DNA of 64,000 bases from Marisa cornuarietis (lineage: Eukaryota > Mollusca > Gastropoda > Architaenioglossa > Ampullariidae), in assembly GCA_004794655.1 (NCBI GenBank), contig SMMW01000567.1, positions 2,232,001 through 2,296,000 of the forward strand, written 5' to 3'. Below the pieces are notes generated by a model. That model had not been told where the DNA came from, made no database searches, and saw nothing but the letters and a program-made list of their open reading frames with translations. The position numbers were made by a program, and so were the translations under genes. Shown piece by piece: positions 1-11,133 of this stretch. Numbering within the stretch: position 1 is the first letter of the stretch; each line of letters opens with the position of its first letter.

Positions 1-3000
1 TATATTATGAGAGCTAGAAGGCATAGTTTCAAGATAAAGGTCGTGTGGGCGGGGTGAGGTGTTAGAGGCCCCAGTAATCTCAAGGGGAGTTTTTTTTTTT
101 TTTTTTTTTGTAAAGCGGTGCCCATCTGCCCTGAGGGTAACAGAAATGAACTGCGTAAGATGAATGTACTGAAGGCAACAAGGATGGGTTGGAGGGTTGT
201 ACTAAAAGTAAGATGCTCGTTCGAAAAGACAGTTTGGCTAATATTTCAAAACAAATTCTTAGAGCTTTAGTTTACACAGGCATGTTATTCGAATTATCTA
301 ATCCTCTTACGCCTGCAAACTTGGAAGTAGCTATTTAAACGTAGAAATGCTTTTCTCACGCTTCTGGCTACAACGAAAACCAGGCGAACTGCTCCATCAA
401 TAGGAAGGAAGGAGAAAAAGAAAAAAAAATTGTTTGCGGCAGGCTGCATTTGCCATTCCATTAGTGCAGACACATATTCGTTTCAAAATGGCGTCCGAAG
501 CCAAACACAATTCCGATTTCCGGTTGTCGTAGCTCGGCGCTAGTCTCTCTATTGTCACAGTATGCTCCACATGCTTCCAAACAGTCTGGGTACCATGCGA
601 AGCTCTTTGGCTGGCTTGGCTGTGCCTCGAGGTTTTGTGTCCTCCGATCAAAGGAACATTCCCGCAGCGTTATTTGACATGAACAAAGAAAGGAACTGCT
701 AGAACTGCTCATAGTAAATACCGACAGTGCCTAGCTGCTAGTAACTTTGGAGTTTATATCTTTGGAATGAATAACTGGAATTTTTATGGGGAGAGGTACT
801 TACAGTGTATGAATAGCTGTATCTGAAGATCAAAGAGCAGTTTCTGTCATTCTGGCACTGTTATGAGCGACCAAAATTCAGCCAGCACACAAGCATGCTC
901 GCTCGCAATCACACACTCGCGCATAGAATGACAAAGAAAGAATGGGTTAACGAAGAAAAAAGAAAGACAAACAAAAGTAAGACAGGCAGACAAATTGTAC
1001 AGGGCAATATCCACCCTGCGTTTTCATGCACGGCTATTTCCACCATCTAAAGATGTTAAATGTTAGATGTTAGATGTTTCGGTTAAATTTTTTCTGGAAT
1101 CTCATCTATATTTCTATATTTCTCTAGAGACGTTTAAGTCAGGAAGGGGTGATAACACAAATTCCTATAAGCTACCTTTCGGCTTATTTCCCCCAAAGAA
1201 CTCATAAAGGTAAACCCTAAAACAAGAGAAAGAAATAACTAAGGCAGTGCTATGAATGTTTTATTACTGTTGAGGGCTACAGCCTAGTTTGTCACTCAAA
1301 TTCATTTCGTCAGGAAGAAAGCTAGAAGCTCTCTTTTAGATACGATCTAAATAAAACTGTGTTGAATCTTGATCAAAAAGCTATTCTGATAATCTGCTGG
1401 AGCCGCTCATTAATAAAGTAACCGGAAAAATTTAATTATTATAAAAGTACCGCACACAATCGCCGTTTACTCGATTTATTACGAAAGAGTGAAGTTGCAG
1501 TTGAAAGAAGCTGGACGAAGGGGAGGAGGGGGGAAGTGTTCCAGGTACCCGAGGCCACTACTTCGCAGACGAAACACACACCCCGTAAAAGGCCAGGAGA
1601 GAAGAATGTAATTTCACCTGCCTTAGCAATAAGCTTCTTACATTTGCTCTATCTCTCTCGTTCTTTCCACCTCTTTCATCCACCTCAGGTAAACTAAGAA
1701 TTTACCCGCCTTCAGCATTTTTTTCCAACGTGTTCACCTCTCTCTGACTCAGTGCAGCAATTAAACGAAAACTAAACATCCAATCTCTTTCTCTTCCCCT
1801 CCCTCCGCGCCAACGAAGACGTGAAACATGGCAGGCAGCCATTTTAGATAATGTAAACAGAATCGAACTTTTCCCCTCTTTTAGCCGAGGCTAGAGGTGT
1901 CATTTATACCTCCTCGAACAGCCCTCCCCATCACGAGGTCGCGGAGATCAGAGGCGGAAAAGATGACTGCAGCAGAGAAAGAACAGACAGTAGAAGAGAC
2001 GCAAAGAGTGCGCGGTCTTGTCTAAATGTTTTGCGCTCAAGCAGCGAAGAGGAAAGACAGGATTAGACAAAACAAGAATAATGATTAGACAGACGAATGA
2101 GAAATGCTGTCGTTGTGAGACGGAAAGACGAGAAGGTGTTTTGTTTTTTTGCCATTCGATTTCTCCTCTCGCGAAATAATGAGGTCTGTTTTCAAGTAGT
2201 AAATTTCGTTTTTGGAGTCCAAGCCTGTGTCGCCAGCGACAGACATATGTGAAGATGTAACAAGAACTTTTCAGTTAGAACAAGTTGATCGATAGTTAAG
2301 GTTCTATAGTTTCTTATCCTTCTTCAACCTTATAGCATCGATGAAATAAAGTAGCCTTCTTCGCTGTGCATACCGACGGGAGCACGTCTCCTCCCATTTC
2401 TTTGGTTCTTTTTTTTTGTGAGGACTGCGCTCACAGGAGTGCACGTGGAGTGATGTGAGCTGTGCTCAGGCAACCAGGCAACCGATTAGACAGGGAAAAT
2501 GACCCTCATCTCAAGTAGTCCATTCTATTAGCACGTTCGTCTTCAGCCTCTGAAGCCCTTTTACTGGAGACTTTGTATGTGGAAAACAGTGATCTTGTCT
2601 TGCCTGTTTGAATATTGAGTTTACTTTCTCTTCTCTTAATTTTGTTTAAATTACCAATACGAGTATCAATCTTTTAAACTCAATTAGTCGATTAGTTCTA
2701 TAATTTGCTGTAAATTACCAATTTGAGAATCGGTCTTCTGCAGTCAGTAAATCAATGAAAAAAAATCAGTCAAATGAGAACAGGCATGCATCGAGGTGGA
2801 ATGGACACGCGGGGAGGAAGGGGGCAGGGAGAAAAAGCGCAGGAAAAAATGAAAAAAGTGAAAAGAAGGTATTGCAACTGGACTGCACTTGTTGATATTT
2901 CTTTGATATCATACACAGACCACACCTTCAGTGCAACTTAACGGCCTTACAAACACAACGGTCATCCTGATGGCATACAGTACAAAATAGAGACTACATC

Positions 3001-3084
3001 AACAGCGAGATCTCGTGAGAAGTGAGAGGTGCGCGTCTTGCATCTCATACGACGCAGATGAAGATCAAGAGGAAGAGTACTTAC
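1..3084. other. Non-coding sequence without a recognised gene
   Basis: No open frame here looks like protein. A 20-base T run sits at 90-109. The short frames at 397-712 run on both strands, lack an ATG and resemble no family I know. A CAG|GTAAAC string at about 1686-1694 is a possible but isolated donor. The stretch could be intergenic or the intron of the minus-strand transcript suggested by the donor at 3084. Confidence 0.6.
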
Positions 3085-3260
3085 CTGTCCCGACTCCAAC
3101 ACAAGCGACGCGCAGAACGCTGGTCTCCGTCGGCGCCTCCCTAGCAACAAGAGCAGCAAGCAGTCTGCCGCTGATGCCGCTCGAGCGCGGAGCTGTGCCG
3201 GGAGGGCGGAGGATGGCGAGAGGTAGGAGCGGTAATGCGTGCGGCACAGGTCGTGCGACT
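3085..3260 (-). other. Candidate non-coding first exon with perfect 5' splice site
   Basis: Read on the minus strand, this GC- and CpG-rich block ends in CAG|GTAAGTACT, a near-ideal U1-binding donor; the intron would begin at 3084. Two minus frames stay open through the block, but neither contains an ATG. If transcribed, it is more likely a 5' untranslated exon near a promoter than coding sequence. The higher CpG content relative to the AT-rich surroundings fits a promoter-proximal exon. The gene it would belong to lies to the left of the window. The right-hand edge is a guess, since no transcription start is recognisable. Confidence 0.35.
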
Positions 3261-3313
3261 GCAGCACTGTGCTTCTTTCTCTTCCTCCTTATCCCCCTTC
3301 TCTCTATCTTTCG

Positions 3314-3315
<2 letters not shown>

Positions 3316-3349
<34 letters not shown>
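3316..3349. repeat. (CA)n microsatellite
   Basis: About 17 uninterrupted CA units. It produces the His-Thr and Val-Cys frames seen in translation, which are not genes. Confidence 0.98.
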
Positions 3350-3352
<3 letters not shown>

Positions 3353-4490
3353 GCTTTCATGCCATTATCAAATACACCAGACACCTCGTTCAACTTTCGG
3401 GGCCTTCTCCGCTACCCTACCAACTACTTTGGTACCCTGTTACCTTGTACCCTCCCACCCCACATCTCCTTCCTGACCACTCTTAACAACCACCCCACCC
3501 TGTCCACCCCTATCCTGCTTGTCCTGTCCTGCAGTGTCCTGCCCAGCATGACGAACACGCACCATGTCGTGTCCCCGAGCTATCACAACCGTGCTGGGGT
3601 TTACACCCGCACGCCGCCTCTTTGTTGTGATATTCTTCATCAGTAAATGGTCGCTGCTGCTGCTGTTGCTGCTGGCTCACCGACATCTCTCTCACCCTTT
3701 CCCTTTTCCAACTCATTCTCCCTCATTAAAGTTGTGTAACCTGGGTGGAAAAGGACCTTTTGCCAACAGTCTAGGAAATAAATGCATTTATTGTATAGCT
3801 ATGCAGATTTTATTATTGTACAGTCAGGTGGAGATGATGGTTATAGTTCATGGATTCGTTTACATTTTACCATATTATTATTATTCCGCGATGTCAGAAT
3901 GGTGAATTCCAACGTGAATTGCTTTTGCGTTTACACATACATGGCTTCAATATTGACGGGCGCCACTAAGGAGAAGCAAAGAGTTGGAAATCACTGGCCA
4001 ACTCCAAAAGGAAGAAGATAAGGCTCGCTGAAATCGCCTTGCTGTTGGAAAGAACTCTTTTGCATAAAATGGAGGAAACTGAAATGAACTGAAAGTCCAC
4101 ATGCTCAAATCACAGGATTTACAAATGGCATGCATGTAAACTTTTCTTTCTCGGTGGGAAAACTAATTTGGAAGGACTTAAAAACTCCGATACCTGGCCA
4201 GCTGTACATAACCTTACTGTCCAGCCGCGCTCAAATTCTGTCTTAAATTGTCCCAGACTTCCTCGTCTCACGATACATAAAAAAATAACAATGTAAAAAA
4301 AAATCTGCTGAGTCTGTAAGACGTGGAGGACTCATGTGCCACGTGCAAATAAAAACAAAATGTCTGGCAACGGGTCTGACGACAGGCAGGAAATAGAATT
4401 ACCAGAAGTCTTGAGATTCGCACAAAAAAGAAAAAAAATTGATTTGGGGAAAAAACTTCAAAAAGTGGGTCTGCATGTATATCACAGTCT
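3350..4490. other. Non-coding stretch
   Basis: Pyrimidine-rich sequence follows the CA tract up to about 3720, then AT-rich sequence. The frames at 3440-4021 are short, overlap on both strands and show no domain. No splice-bounded exon was recognised. Confidence 0.55.
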
Positions 4491-5010
4491 TGGCAGTCCA
4501 CTGTTCGGGCTATGGATTTAATTTTCTCAATCTGGGATTAATTTAAGAAGGCAAAATTTTGAAAAAGAGAAAATGAGATAAGGCCACAGCAGATAATTAA
4601 CAAATTTCGTCCTGAGTGATGAGAGTAAGACACGTGCAGGTTAGGGAACAAAATTAGAAGTTTCGACGTCCTTGATTTTGCATTTATATAGATATATACG
4701 ATATATATATATATATACATACGATTTAAAGTTAGAACTTGAAGTTGTCCGCTGTCTGTGGTTCGGACTATATATTTAATCTTCTCAATCCGGGCTTCAT
4801 CTACGAAAGTGACAAGGAAAAAAAATGAAAGAAAAAAGAAAGGGACACCAGCAAAATAAATTAACAGAATCCGTCATGAAGGACACAAATAAGGCAGAAA
4901 GTTCACATGCAGATCAGGGGATGGAAGTAGGTGCTTTGACCTCCTTGATTCTGTATTATATATGCATATATATATATATATAGGATTACAAGTTAGAGCT
5001 GGAAGTTTAT
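4491..5010. repeat. Diverged direct tandem duplication, two units of about 255 bp
   Basis: Unit 1 (about 4491-4749) and unit 2 (about 4741-5010) share the same order of landmarks: GTCC-CTGT near the start, TTTAATTTTCTCAAT / TTTAATCTTCTCAAT, a purine-rich A/G stretch, a TCCTTGATT block, an (AT)n tract (4690-4715; 4961-4982) and an AGTTAGA-CTTGAAGT-like end. Divergence is substantial, with indels in the purine tract and AT repeat, so the duplication is not recent. No coding frame runs through it. Confidence 0.7.
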
Positions 5011-6050
5011 CAAAGAAGCAAAAGACTTTCAGTTGGTATTTAAATCTACGCGTCATGTGAAGATGCACTCAAGTTCTTTCTTTGTTGTTGTTTACCAAAA
5101 TTGAACAGCTAAATACATGTACATAACATGTAAAGGCACCGACGTGTTTTAGACTCTGGAAATCTGTCGTGATAAGGATATATATGAATCACATTTGAAT
5201 AGCATGTGTACATTTGCGTTTGGACCCATTATAGTGCATGCTATAGTTATTGCTAGCTGCATAAATTGTACATTTATTATTATTATTATTATTTTCAGCA
5301 CTACAAAACACATTTAAATATGGCGAAGGGTGTACTGTCAGTGTACTTGTATGGAACATCTGGTTTTGAACGTGTACATTGCTGTAGACTATAAACATCT
5401 TGTGGTAAGTGTGCTGAGAAACTGATAGTCGCGAGTAGGTCTGTTGCTTAGCAACGGTTTCACCACAACGAGGCGCCAACTTCTCGCGGCGATATATTTT
5501 AAGTCACGTGACGCAGCTTACCCAGACAGTGAGAAGGAGTAAAACAATGGGGCGATGTGTGTGGTGGTGGTGGTGGTGGGGAAACTGACTGACTACATAC
5601 TCGTGTCTGACTGACATTTCCATGCTGTCTGGCAGCCAGTGGACTGCGACTGACTGCAGTCAAAGCTTCCTTGTGACCTCCAGCAGTAAGTAGTCTCGCC
5701 CGCTAATGTACGACGACAGACCTGATAAAAGCTGGCATTTGCACGTGTTTTCTTGTCTTATCTTTCTCTGCCCGTCTCCACGTATGTCGAAATGTTATGT
5801 GTTTAACAAAAAAGGGCGGAAGGGAGTGAGAGGGAAAGAGAATCAAGGAAATGGGATGAGAGAAAAATCCGGCGAGGCGCTAAATTCGAATTACGACGCG
5901 ATGTGCGTTTCTTTCTCTCCTTGAGGTTCTACACACTGGGTGGTGTGGGGGGGGGGTTGCCGCGAGAAACGACTATGCTGATCGAATTACCAGTTTTCAA
6001 AACACATTTGTATTCGACTTGTATTCAGCTTGCATATAAAGTACATCAAT
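5011..6050. other. Non-coding stretch
   Basis: Contains an (ATT)n run at about 5275-5293 and a GGT repeat at about 5562-5580. The 72-codon frame at 5706-5924 starts with ATG but has a purine-rich, low-complexity end and no recognisable domain. Nothing else can be supported. Confidence 0.5.
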
Positions 6051-6130
6051 CCACACACACACACACACACACATACACACACGCACAATTGTGCACACAT
6101 AATTACACACGCGCGCGCGCACACACACAG
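6051..6130. repeat. Interrupted (CA)n/(CG)n microsatellite
   Basis: CA units broken by AT-containing words and a short alternating CG tract at 6110-6120. Confidence 0.95.
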
Positions 6131-7234
6131 AGGAGAACATCTCCCTCTTTCTCATTCTCAAGGTGCCTCTCGTCTCTGTCAGAGCGCGCCAGAGATGGGC
6201 CATCTTCAGCTGATGTATTCCCGCCTTTACAATGTTCTAATCAGGCGCTGTGCCCCGCTCCTTGCCTCAGCTCCTATGCTGTCGTCAAGGCAGCGTGTGA
6301 CCTGGTCACACTGACAGGTCACGTCGCCTCTCGTGCCCTTACCCTCCCTGCCGTTCCACGCCCCCCTGCTTCCAAACCCGCCTTCTAGCGAGCGAACACG
6401 TGCAGGCCCCCCCCCCCCCGCAGTCACAGAATGGGGGAGATGGCTGGTGAGAAGAGATTGGGGGAGGTGGGGATCCGGGTGTTCGAGGGAAGCGATCAGA
6501 GATGTAAGAACTGAGAATTCTTTAAGCTCACAGTCTGCTAGAACTGTCAGGGAAAACATTTGAGATGCAGGGCGTGGTGTTCTGTGAAACAGATTCCTAT
6601 AAAGGAGAAGTAACGGCCCAGGGGTGGGAGGAGTAAGGGGTGGGCGTTAAGGAACAATAAGTGAGACCTAACATGATGTAGTGCTGTACCGTCCATCAAC
6701 ACGAGCATCATGCCGACGTTGTGATAAGCTATTCCTGTGAAGTCTTCTCTTCTGATGTAAGGAATGTGTGGAGAAGCTTTGAGGCGTTTTGTGGTGGAGA
6801 ATAAACAGAGTGTCTTCCTGTTTCACACGGGTCCAAACACTTAAAAAGCCATCATTTGTAAGATTTCTTTCGGCTACATGAAGGAAATGAACACAAATGC
6901 TGCCCATGTCTTCCATGACAATAATTAAAATAAACAATACGGAGTTTTCTGAACACAATTTCAGTATATCACGCAAGGTTTATTTTAGCTAATTTTCTTA
7001 AGAAGAGAGAAACAGTCTTTGTTTCTTTTAGGGAAATATGGCCACAACTTTAAAATAGCGATTTCGCCAGCAGTTTTTCTCAGACATCAGCTAAACGAAA
7101 CCAACCTTGTAACAGGCTTACCTGTAAAATTCAAATCAACGAGCTGTGATTGAAGGTTTATAACCTTAGTGGTACAAGCGAAGTGTCCTCTGTATCAATG
7201 AAGACATATTGCCCCGTTAGTCCATTACCTCTCC

Positions 7235-7400
7235 ATCAGTGCAGTGAGAGGTCCTGGGTTCAGATCTCGTCTTCGGACACACGGTATGTGACACCTGTTC
7301 GCAGGACCGGCCGTCAGGGGTTTTTGGCGGGTACTACGGTTTTCTCCTCTTTCTCTCCCCCCACCCCCATAGTGCGAAATCGCCTCTAAGTAGAATCCCT
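7235..7400 (+). mobile_element. tRNA-derived SINE remnant, family B
   Basis: A pol III B-box-like GGGTTCAGATCTCG at about 7256-7269 is followed by GACACACGG and by GGGTACTACGGTTTTCTCC at about 7329-7348. That last block resembles a body motif often seen in aquatic-animal SINEs (recalled, not searched). The A box is degraded. This copy shares its B-box block with family A (23353, 35824, 50918) but has a different 3' part, so I treat it as a separate family. Ends are approximate and no target duplication was seen. Confidence 0.5.
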
Positions 7401-8197
7401 TTCCAGCCAAAACAAGCACGGAGCCAACCATTATCTTTCCACCCACCTCTATGACCCTTTAGTTGGTCAGGCAGTGACTAAGATTGATGTGACGACCGAG
7501 GTGAGTGAAATGCTAAATAGGATGACTGAATATCTAGGAAATTACAAGATATTTTTAATATCGCTGTAATATACCGTCTTTAACATCATTGTGACTATAA
7601 CATGGACACGCGCATACACTATGTCCACACCTGGTCTTTCAAACAGCAAAACAAAGTTCTGCCAGTGGGCTTTACGCGTCAGCTCCAGTTTCGTGTATGT
7701 TCTTTTTTTTCTGAATTTCAGTTAACAAAAACACATACATAAAATGCAGCCACCGTCGTCATGAAAAGGCAATTCTTAACACTCATTATACAGGTTATCT
7801 CACTTGAAATTCTTAGGATTATATTTCATACAACACAACTCTCATACTTCTACAGCCCCATACTGGACATTCAGTTAGGGAACAATTTTGTGATAAGCCT
7901 TTTTTTGGCCAGTCACAGTCAGTCCACTTAACAATCCAGTCAGATAACTATTCACTCTTCCTTTACTGACATCTGATTCATCTGTCTGAAAAACAGTTTG
8001 AGTTTATGTATCCAGTTACTGTTTAAACCTCAGTTTTCTCCGACAGATCTAGGTCCGCCTTCAGGTTATTGCAAAAACTGGCCAAGACATACTGTATGTG
8101 AATCATGAAGCGATGCAGATTGATGATTTGTGCAAGAATAAGGACCAATCCACACGTAATTCTGATATCTGGTAGTTACTTCCACTTACCCCCCCCC

Positions 8198-8198
<1 letters not shown>

Positions 8199-8273
<75 letters not shown>
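8199..8273. repeat. (AC)n microsatellite
   Basis: About 37 perfect units preceded by a run of C at 8190-8197. Confidence 0.99.
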
Positions 8274-8276
<3 letters not shown>

Positions 8277-8548
8277 GGTGGAAATCAACATTAAATACCA
8301 TCCATGGATAATGTTGACGTGGTCAGAAAAGTTCACACACAATATATATATCCGTAGGAAGGGATGTGTGTGGTCCCCCGCGATGGCCAGGACACAGATT
8401 CACCAGCAGACTACCATGAGAAAGCCACCCACACAAAGTGTACTCGCCAACCCTGGGGTACCCGCTAACACAGAGTGAATTTCCTACTCCCAACGGGTTT
8501 CATGTCTACCGGCTGTCAAGTTAGCTCTCACCCAAAGAAATACTCACC

Positions 8549-8555
<7 letters not shown>

Positions 8556-8636
<81 letters not shown>
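8556..8636. repeat. (AC)n microsatellite
   Basis: About 40 perfect units, roughly 280 bp from the preceding AC tract. The ATG-initiated frame through it (8475-8663) is an artefact of the repeat. Confidence 0.99.
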
Positions 8637-8641
<5 letters not shown>

Positions 8642-8659
8642 GGGTGAAAACTCTGGTCT

Positions 8660-8855
8660 CTGACAATACCATGTTCGACTGCCAGATTGACAAACCTCGT
8701 TTGACTACAATATGCCTATGATATACCATTTTTGACTACAAACGGCTACAATAGACCGAGCTTCACTACAAGACGGCTGTACTATGCACTGTTTGACAAC
8801 AAAGTGACTGTAAAATAATTCCGTGTTCGACTACATGTTCACGATAATAATCTGT
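8660..8855 (+). repeat. Degenerate minisatellite, about 30-35 bp period
   Basis: The phrase TTCGACTGC / TTTGACTACAA / TTTGACTACAA / TTCACTACAAG / TTTGACAACAA / TTCGACTACA recurs about every 30-35 bp, each followed by a GGCTRYA/GCCTATG-like block and an ATA-ACC junction. About six units are readable. It starts immediately after the AC tract. Unit boundaries are approximate. Confidence 0.65.
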
Positions 8856-9089
8856 GGATAAAATTAACGAAGACATTCCTTGTTTGTCGAGTAACTGCTG
8901 TCACCTTATTGTCTTGATCTCTGTTATCTTTATTTTTCAATACTTGTTAGATGTGGCGCCAGAGAAGCAAACTTGTGAAACACTTGTTCTAGAGATGCAG
9001 TGCACGCAATATCCTTTAACTTACTGTAGGTGGTTCATCTCAATGCTTTAAGAATATCAGGAACAGGATTGAATGTATTTAATGCGCAC

Positions 9090-9225
9090 CATTGGCAATG
9101 TGGTTAGAATAATTATCCTTTGAGCGAAGACACACCCTTGTTAGTCTTCTGTGTTCGAGATTGATTATCAGCACTTCTCCAGATCGCTTAATTTGTTCGG
9201 CAAGCGGAGGGTTTTAAATCTAATT
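9090..9225 (+). mobile_element. tRNA-derived SINE-like remnant, family C
   Basis: An A-box-like GGCAATGTGGTTAGAAT at about 9097 is followed about 55 bp later by a B-box-like TGTTCGAGATTG, the spacing expected of a tRNA-derived pol III promoter. A body with GTTCGGCAAGCGGAGGG follows. It is too degenerate for a functional tRNA. Confidence 0.4.
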
Positions 9226-9514
9226 CAGCATTTTTTACTTTGATGAAATATGTGCATAAATAGCTTTTACACACTACAACAGTATACAGTTTTAAAGCAG
9301 TATTACATACAAGTAATATTCGGCAGTTAAAAGATTATTGAAGCTAGATTGTCTTACAAATGAGGCATTTTCTAATCAAAATTTCAGTTATGCAAAAGAT
9401 GCATGACATTATTTTTGTAATGTGTAAAGGAAGTCTTTATGTAAATTTTCAACGAGAAAAGCTTGTGTTGCAATTAGTTTTGGGTCAATCTGCCTTGTCT
9501 CCCCACAGACTAAC

Positions 9515-9596
9515 CCAACCTTTTGATGGATCATTACCTTATTTTGCCGTGATATGGCCTTAGTTGCTGGCAAGGCGTAAAACACAAACAAACAAA
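9515..9596 (+). mobile_element. 5'-truncated SINE family A copy with perfect target duplication
   Basis: Only the 3' part of family A is present (TTGCCGTGATATGGCCTTAG, then GCTGGCAAGGCGTAAAACAC) with a (CAAA)n tail. It is bracketed by the 13-bp direct repeat CCCACAGACTAAC at 9502-9514 and 9597-9609. 5' truncation, a simple-repeat tail and a target-site duplication together are the mark of target-primed reverse transcription. The frames at 9360-9591 cross this insertion and are not genes. Confidence 0.85.
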
Positions 9597-9867
9597 CCCA
9601 CAGACTAACTTTTCCTGCTAGATTTTTTTCAGTAACGAATTCTTCGATTATTACATTGAATCAGCCCAAAACTCCACGTGGTCTATTCCTTCTCGTGTTG
9701 TTTTCAATAGCACAATGAACTGTATTAAGTGCGGATTTGAACTGTAACTATTTAAACTTAGAAACGGAACGGACAACTCATTTCTGTTCCTTTTCTTTTT
9801 ATCACATTTAAAAGTTCAGCCAAGACATCGACGTATCTTATGTCATGAAATTTATGCACGTGGCCAA

Positions 9868-9975
9868 AATAGTAAAATCCGCGGGGTTGTGGGTTTGGAT
9901 CTCGGTACCGGCAAAGTTGTATTCACTTTGGATATGATACATGTCTTCCGTGTTTAAACCCCCATCGACAACTTG
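9868..9975 (+). mobile_element. Possible SINE remnant with B-box-like motif
   Basis: GTGGGTTTGGATCTCGG at about 9888-9904 resembles a pol III B box, followed by a short body ending near CTTCCGTGTTTAAACCCCC. No clear A box, target duplication or second copy in the window, so the call is weak. Confidence 0.3.
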
Positions 9976-11102
9976 TTCAAGAATATTATCAGCGTGAAGC
10001 AAGCCAATGACCAGCCAGCATTAAGCAGGATAGGAGCATTACCAGAGAGAAACACCACCAATCAACCAGAATCAACAAGGACAAGAATTTCATGAACTTA
10101 ACCCTTTGTCTCCGAATGTCTGTCCACGCGGTGAGGATCGGTCTTACGCAATAAGCACTCTTTATTCGGTGAGTTAATGCACAGAAACAAACATAAAAGA
10201 ACACACATTCGGCAAGAAGCTTCCATCTTGATGCTAAAAGTCGAAATCAACCAGGGAAGCTGCGAACCGAACTCAAGGCGCTCTAAAAGGCTGTCTACAG
10301 CATCTTCCCGGAACTGTGAGGCGACAGTCGCCAAGCGTAACAGCCCTTTGCCTGCCCAGAAGACAGCTGGAGGGCCGACTAGCACTTCCGGCGGCTAGAC
10401 CCGGTCAGGGTGTAGATCGATGGCGAGAAATTATCCTCGTCGTGCTTTCTCGAACGTCAGCCATGACGTGCTCATTACGGGGCCTGACGCCCGTCGGACA
10501 GCGACAGAGGAGAGGACAACGTCAGCAACGTCTCCGAGGACAGTCGGCCGAGGGTGGGACGGAGTAGAATATTTGTGTTACTTCTGCTCGTTAGTTTTCT
10601 TCACAGCCAAAGCCGTTTTCAGAAGACAGGCTCTCATCTTGGTCTCGGTCTTGTTTGTCTACGTGTTTTGTTGCTTGTCTGTCGGTCTGTTTGCCTTGGG
10701 CATAGAATACTAAGCTCTGACAGTTTTATGTGGGGGCCATCACTACCAGCCTTTTCACATAACACAAGTTATACAAAACATTATACACAGACTGCAGGTA
10801 ATACAAGATCTTATTGCTGTACTAAATATTTCTTAACTTCAGCAAAGAGATGTATTTTTTAAAATTGATGCCGCTCATAAGAAGGAACCAAGATAAACAC
10901 ACACTTATTCTAACCACTAGTATTTCTTCTCAGCTACTATAACCAACAGACCACAGTTGTCATGGGCCTGCCTGCCTGCCTGTATGTGTGTCTGTCTGTG
11001 ATCATTTGATCTTTGATTAAATGGTAGATAATTAGTGTTGCTGGAGAGCCCGATGGATTCAGATGAGAAAGAGTCGATCTAGTCCCTTCCAATTTGTGTG
11101 AC
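9976..11102. other. Non-coding stretch with GC-richer patch at 10240-10560
   Basis: The frame at 10420-10713 starts with ATG and is open for 97 codons, ending in a hydrophobic Leu/Val/Phe/Cys-rich tail. Overlapping frames at 10177, 10316 and 10554 are equally open, so base composition may explain it. No domain, donor or acceptor of quality was found. Confidence 0.4.
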
Positions 11103-11133
11103 TGTGTGTGTGTGTGTGTGCGCGCGCGCGCGT
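11103..11133. repeat. (TG)n(CG)n microsatellite
   Basis: TG units pass directly into CG units. Confidence 0.95.

Noticed and set aside
3065..3646. Overlapping frames of up to 153 codons on both strands
   Set aside because: They read through (CA)n and pyrimidine-rich sequence, have no ATG at the claimed starts or no domain, and conflict with each other.
6668..6976. Minus-strand transposase fragment
   Set aside because: The Arg/His-rich peptide in one frame and a hydrophobic peptide in another both look plausible, but neither contains a recognisable transposase motif.
8103..8729. His-Thr and Val-Cys ORFs
   Set aside because: Pure translation of (AC)n/(GT)n repeats.
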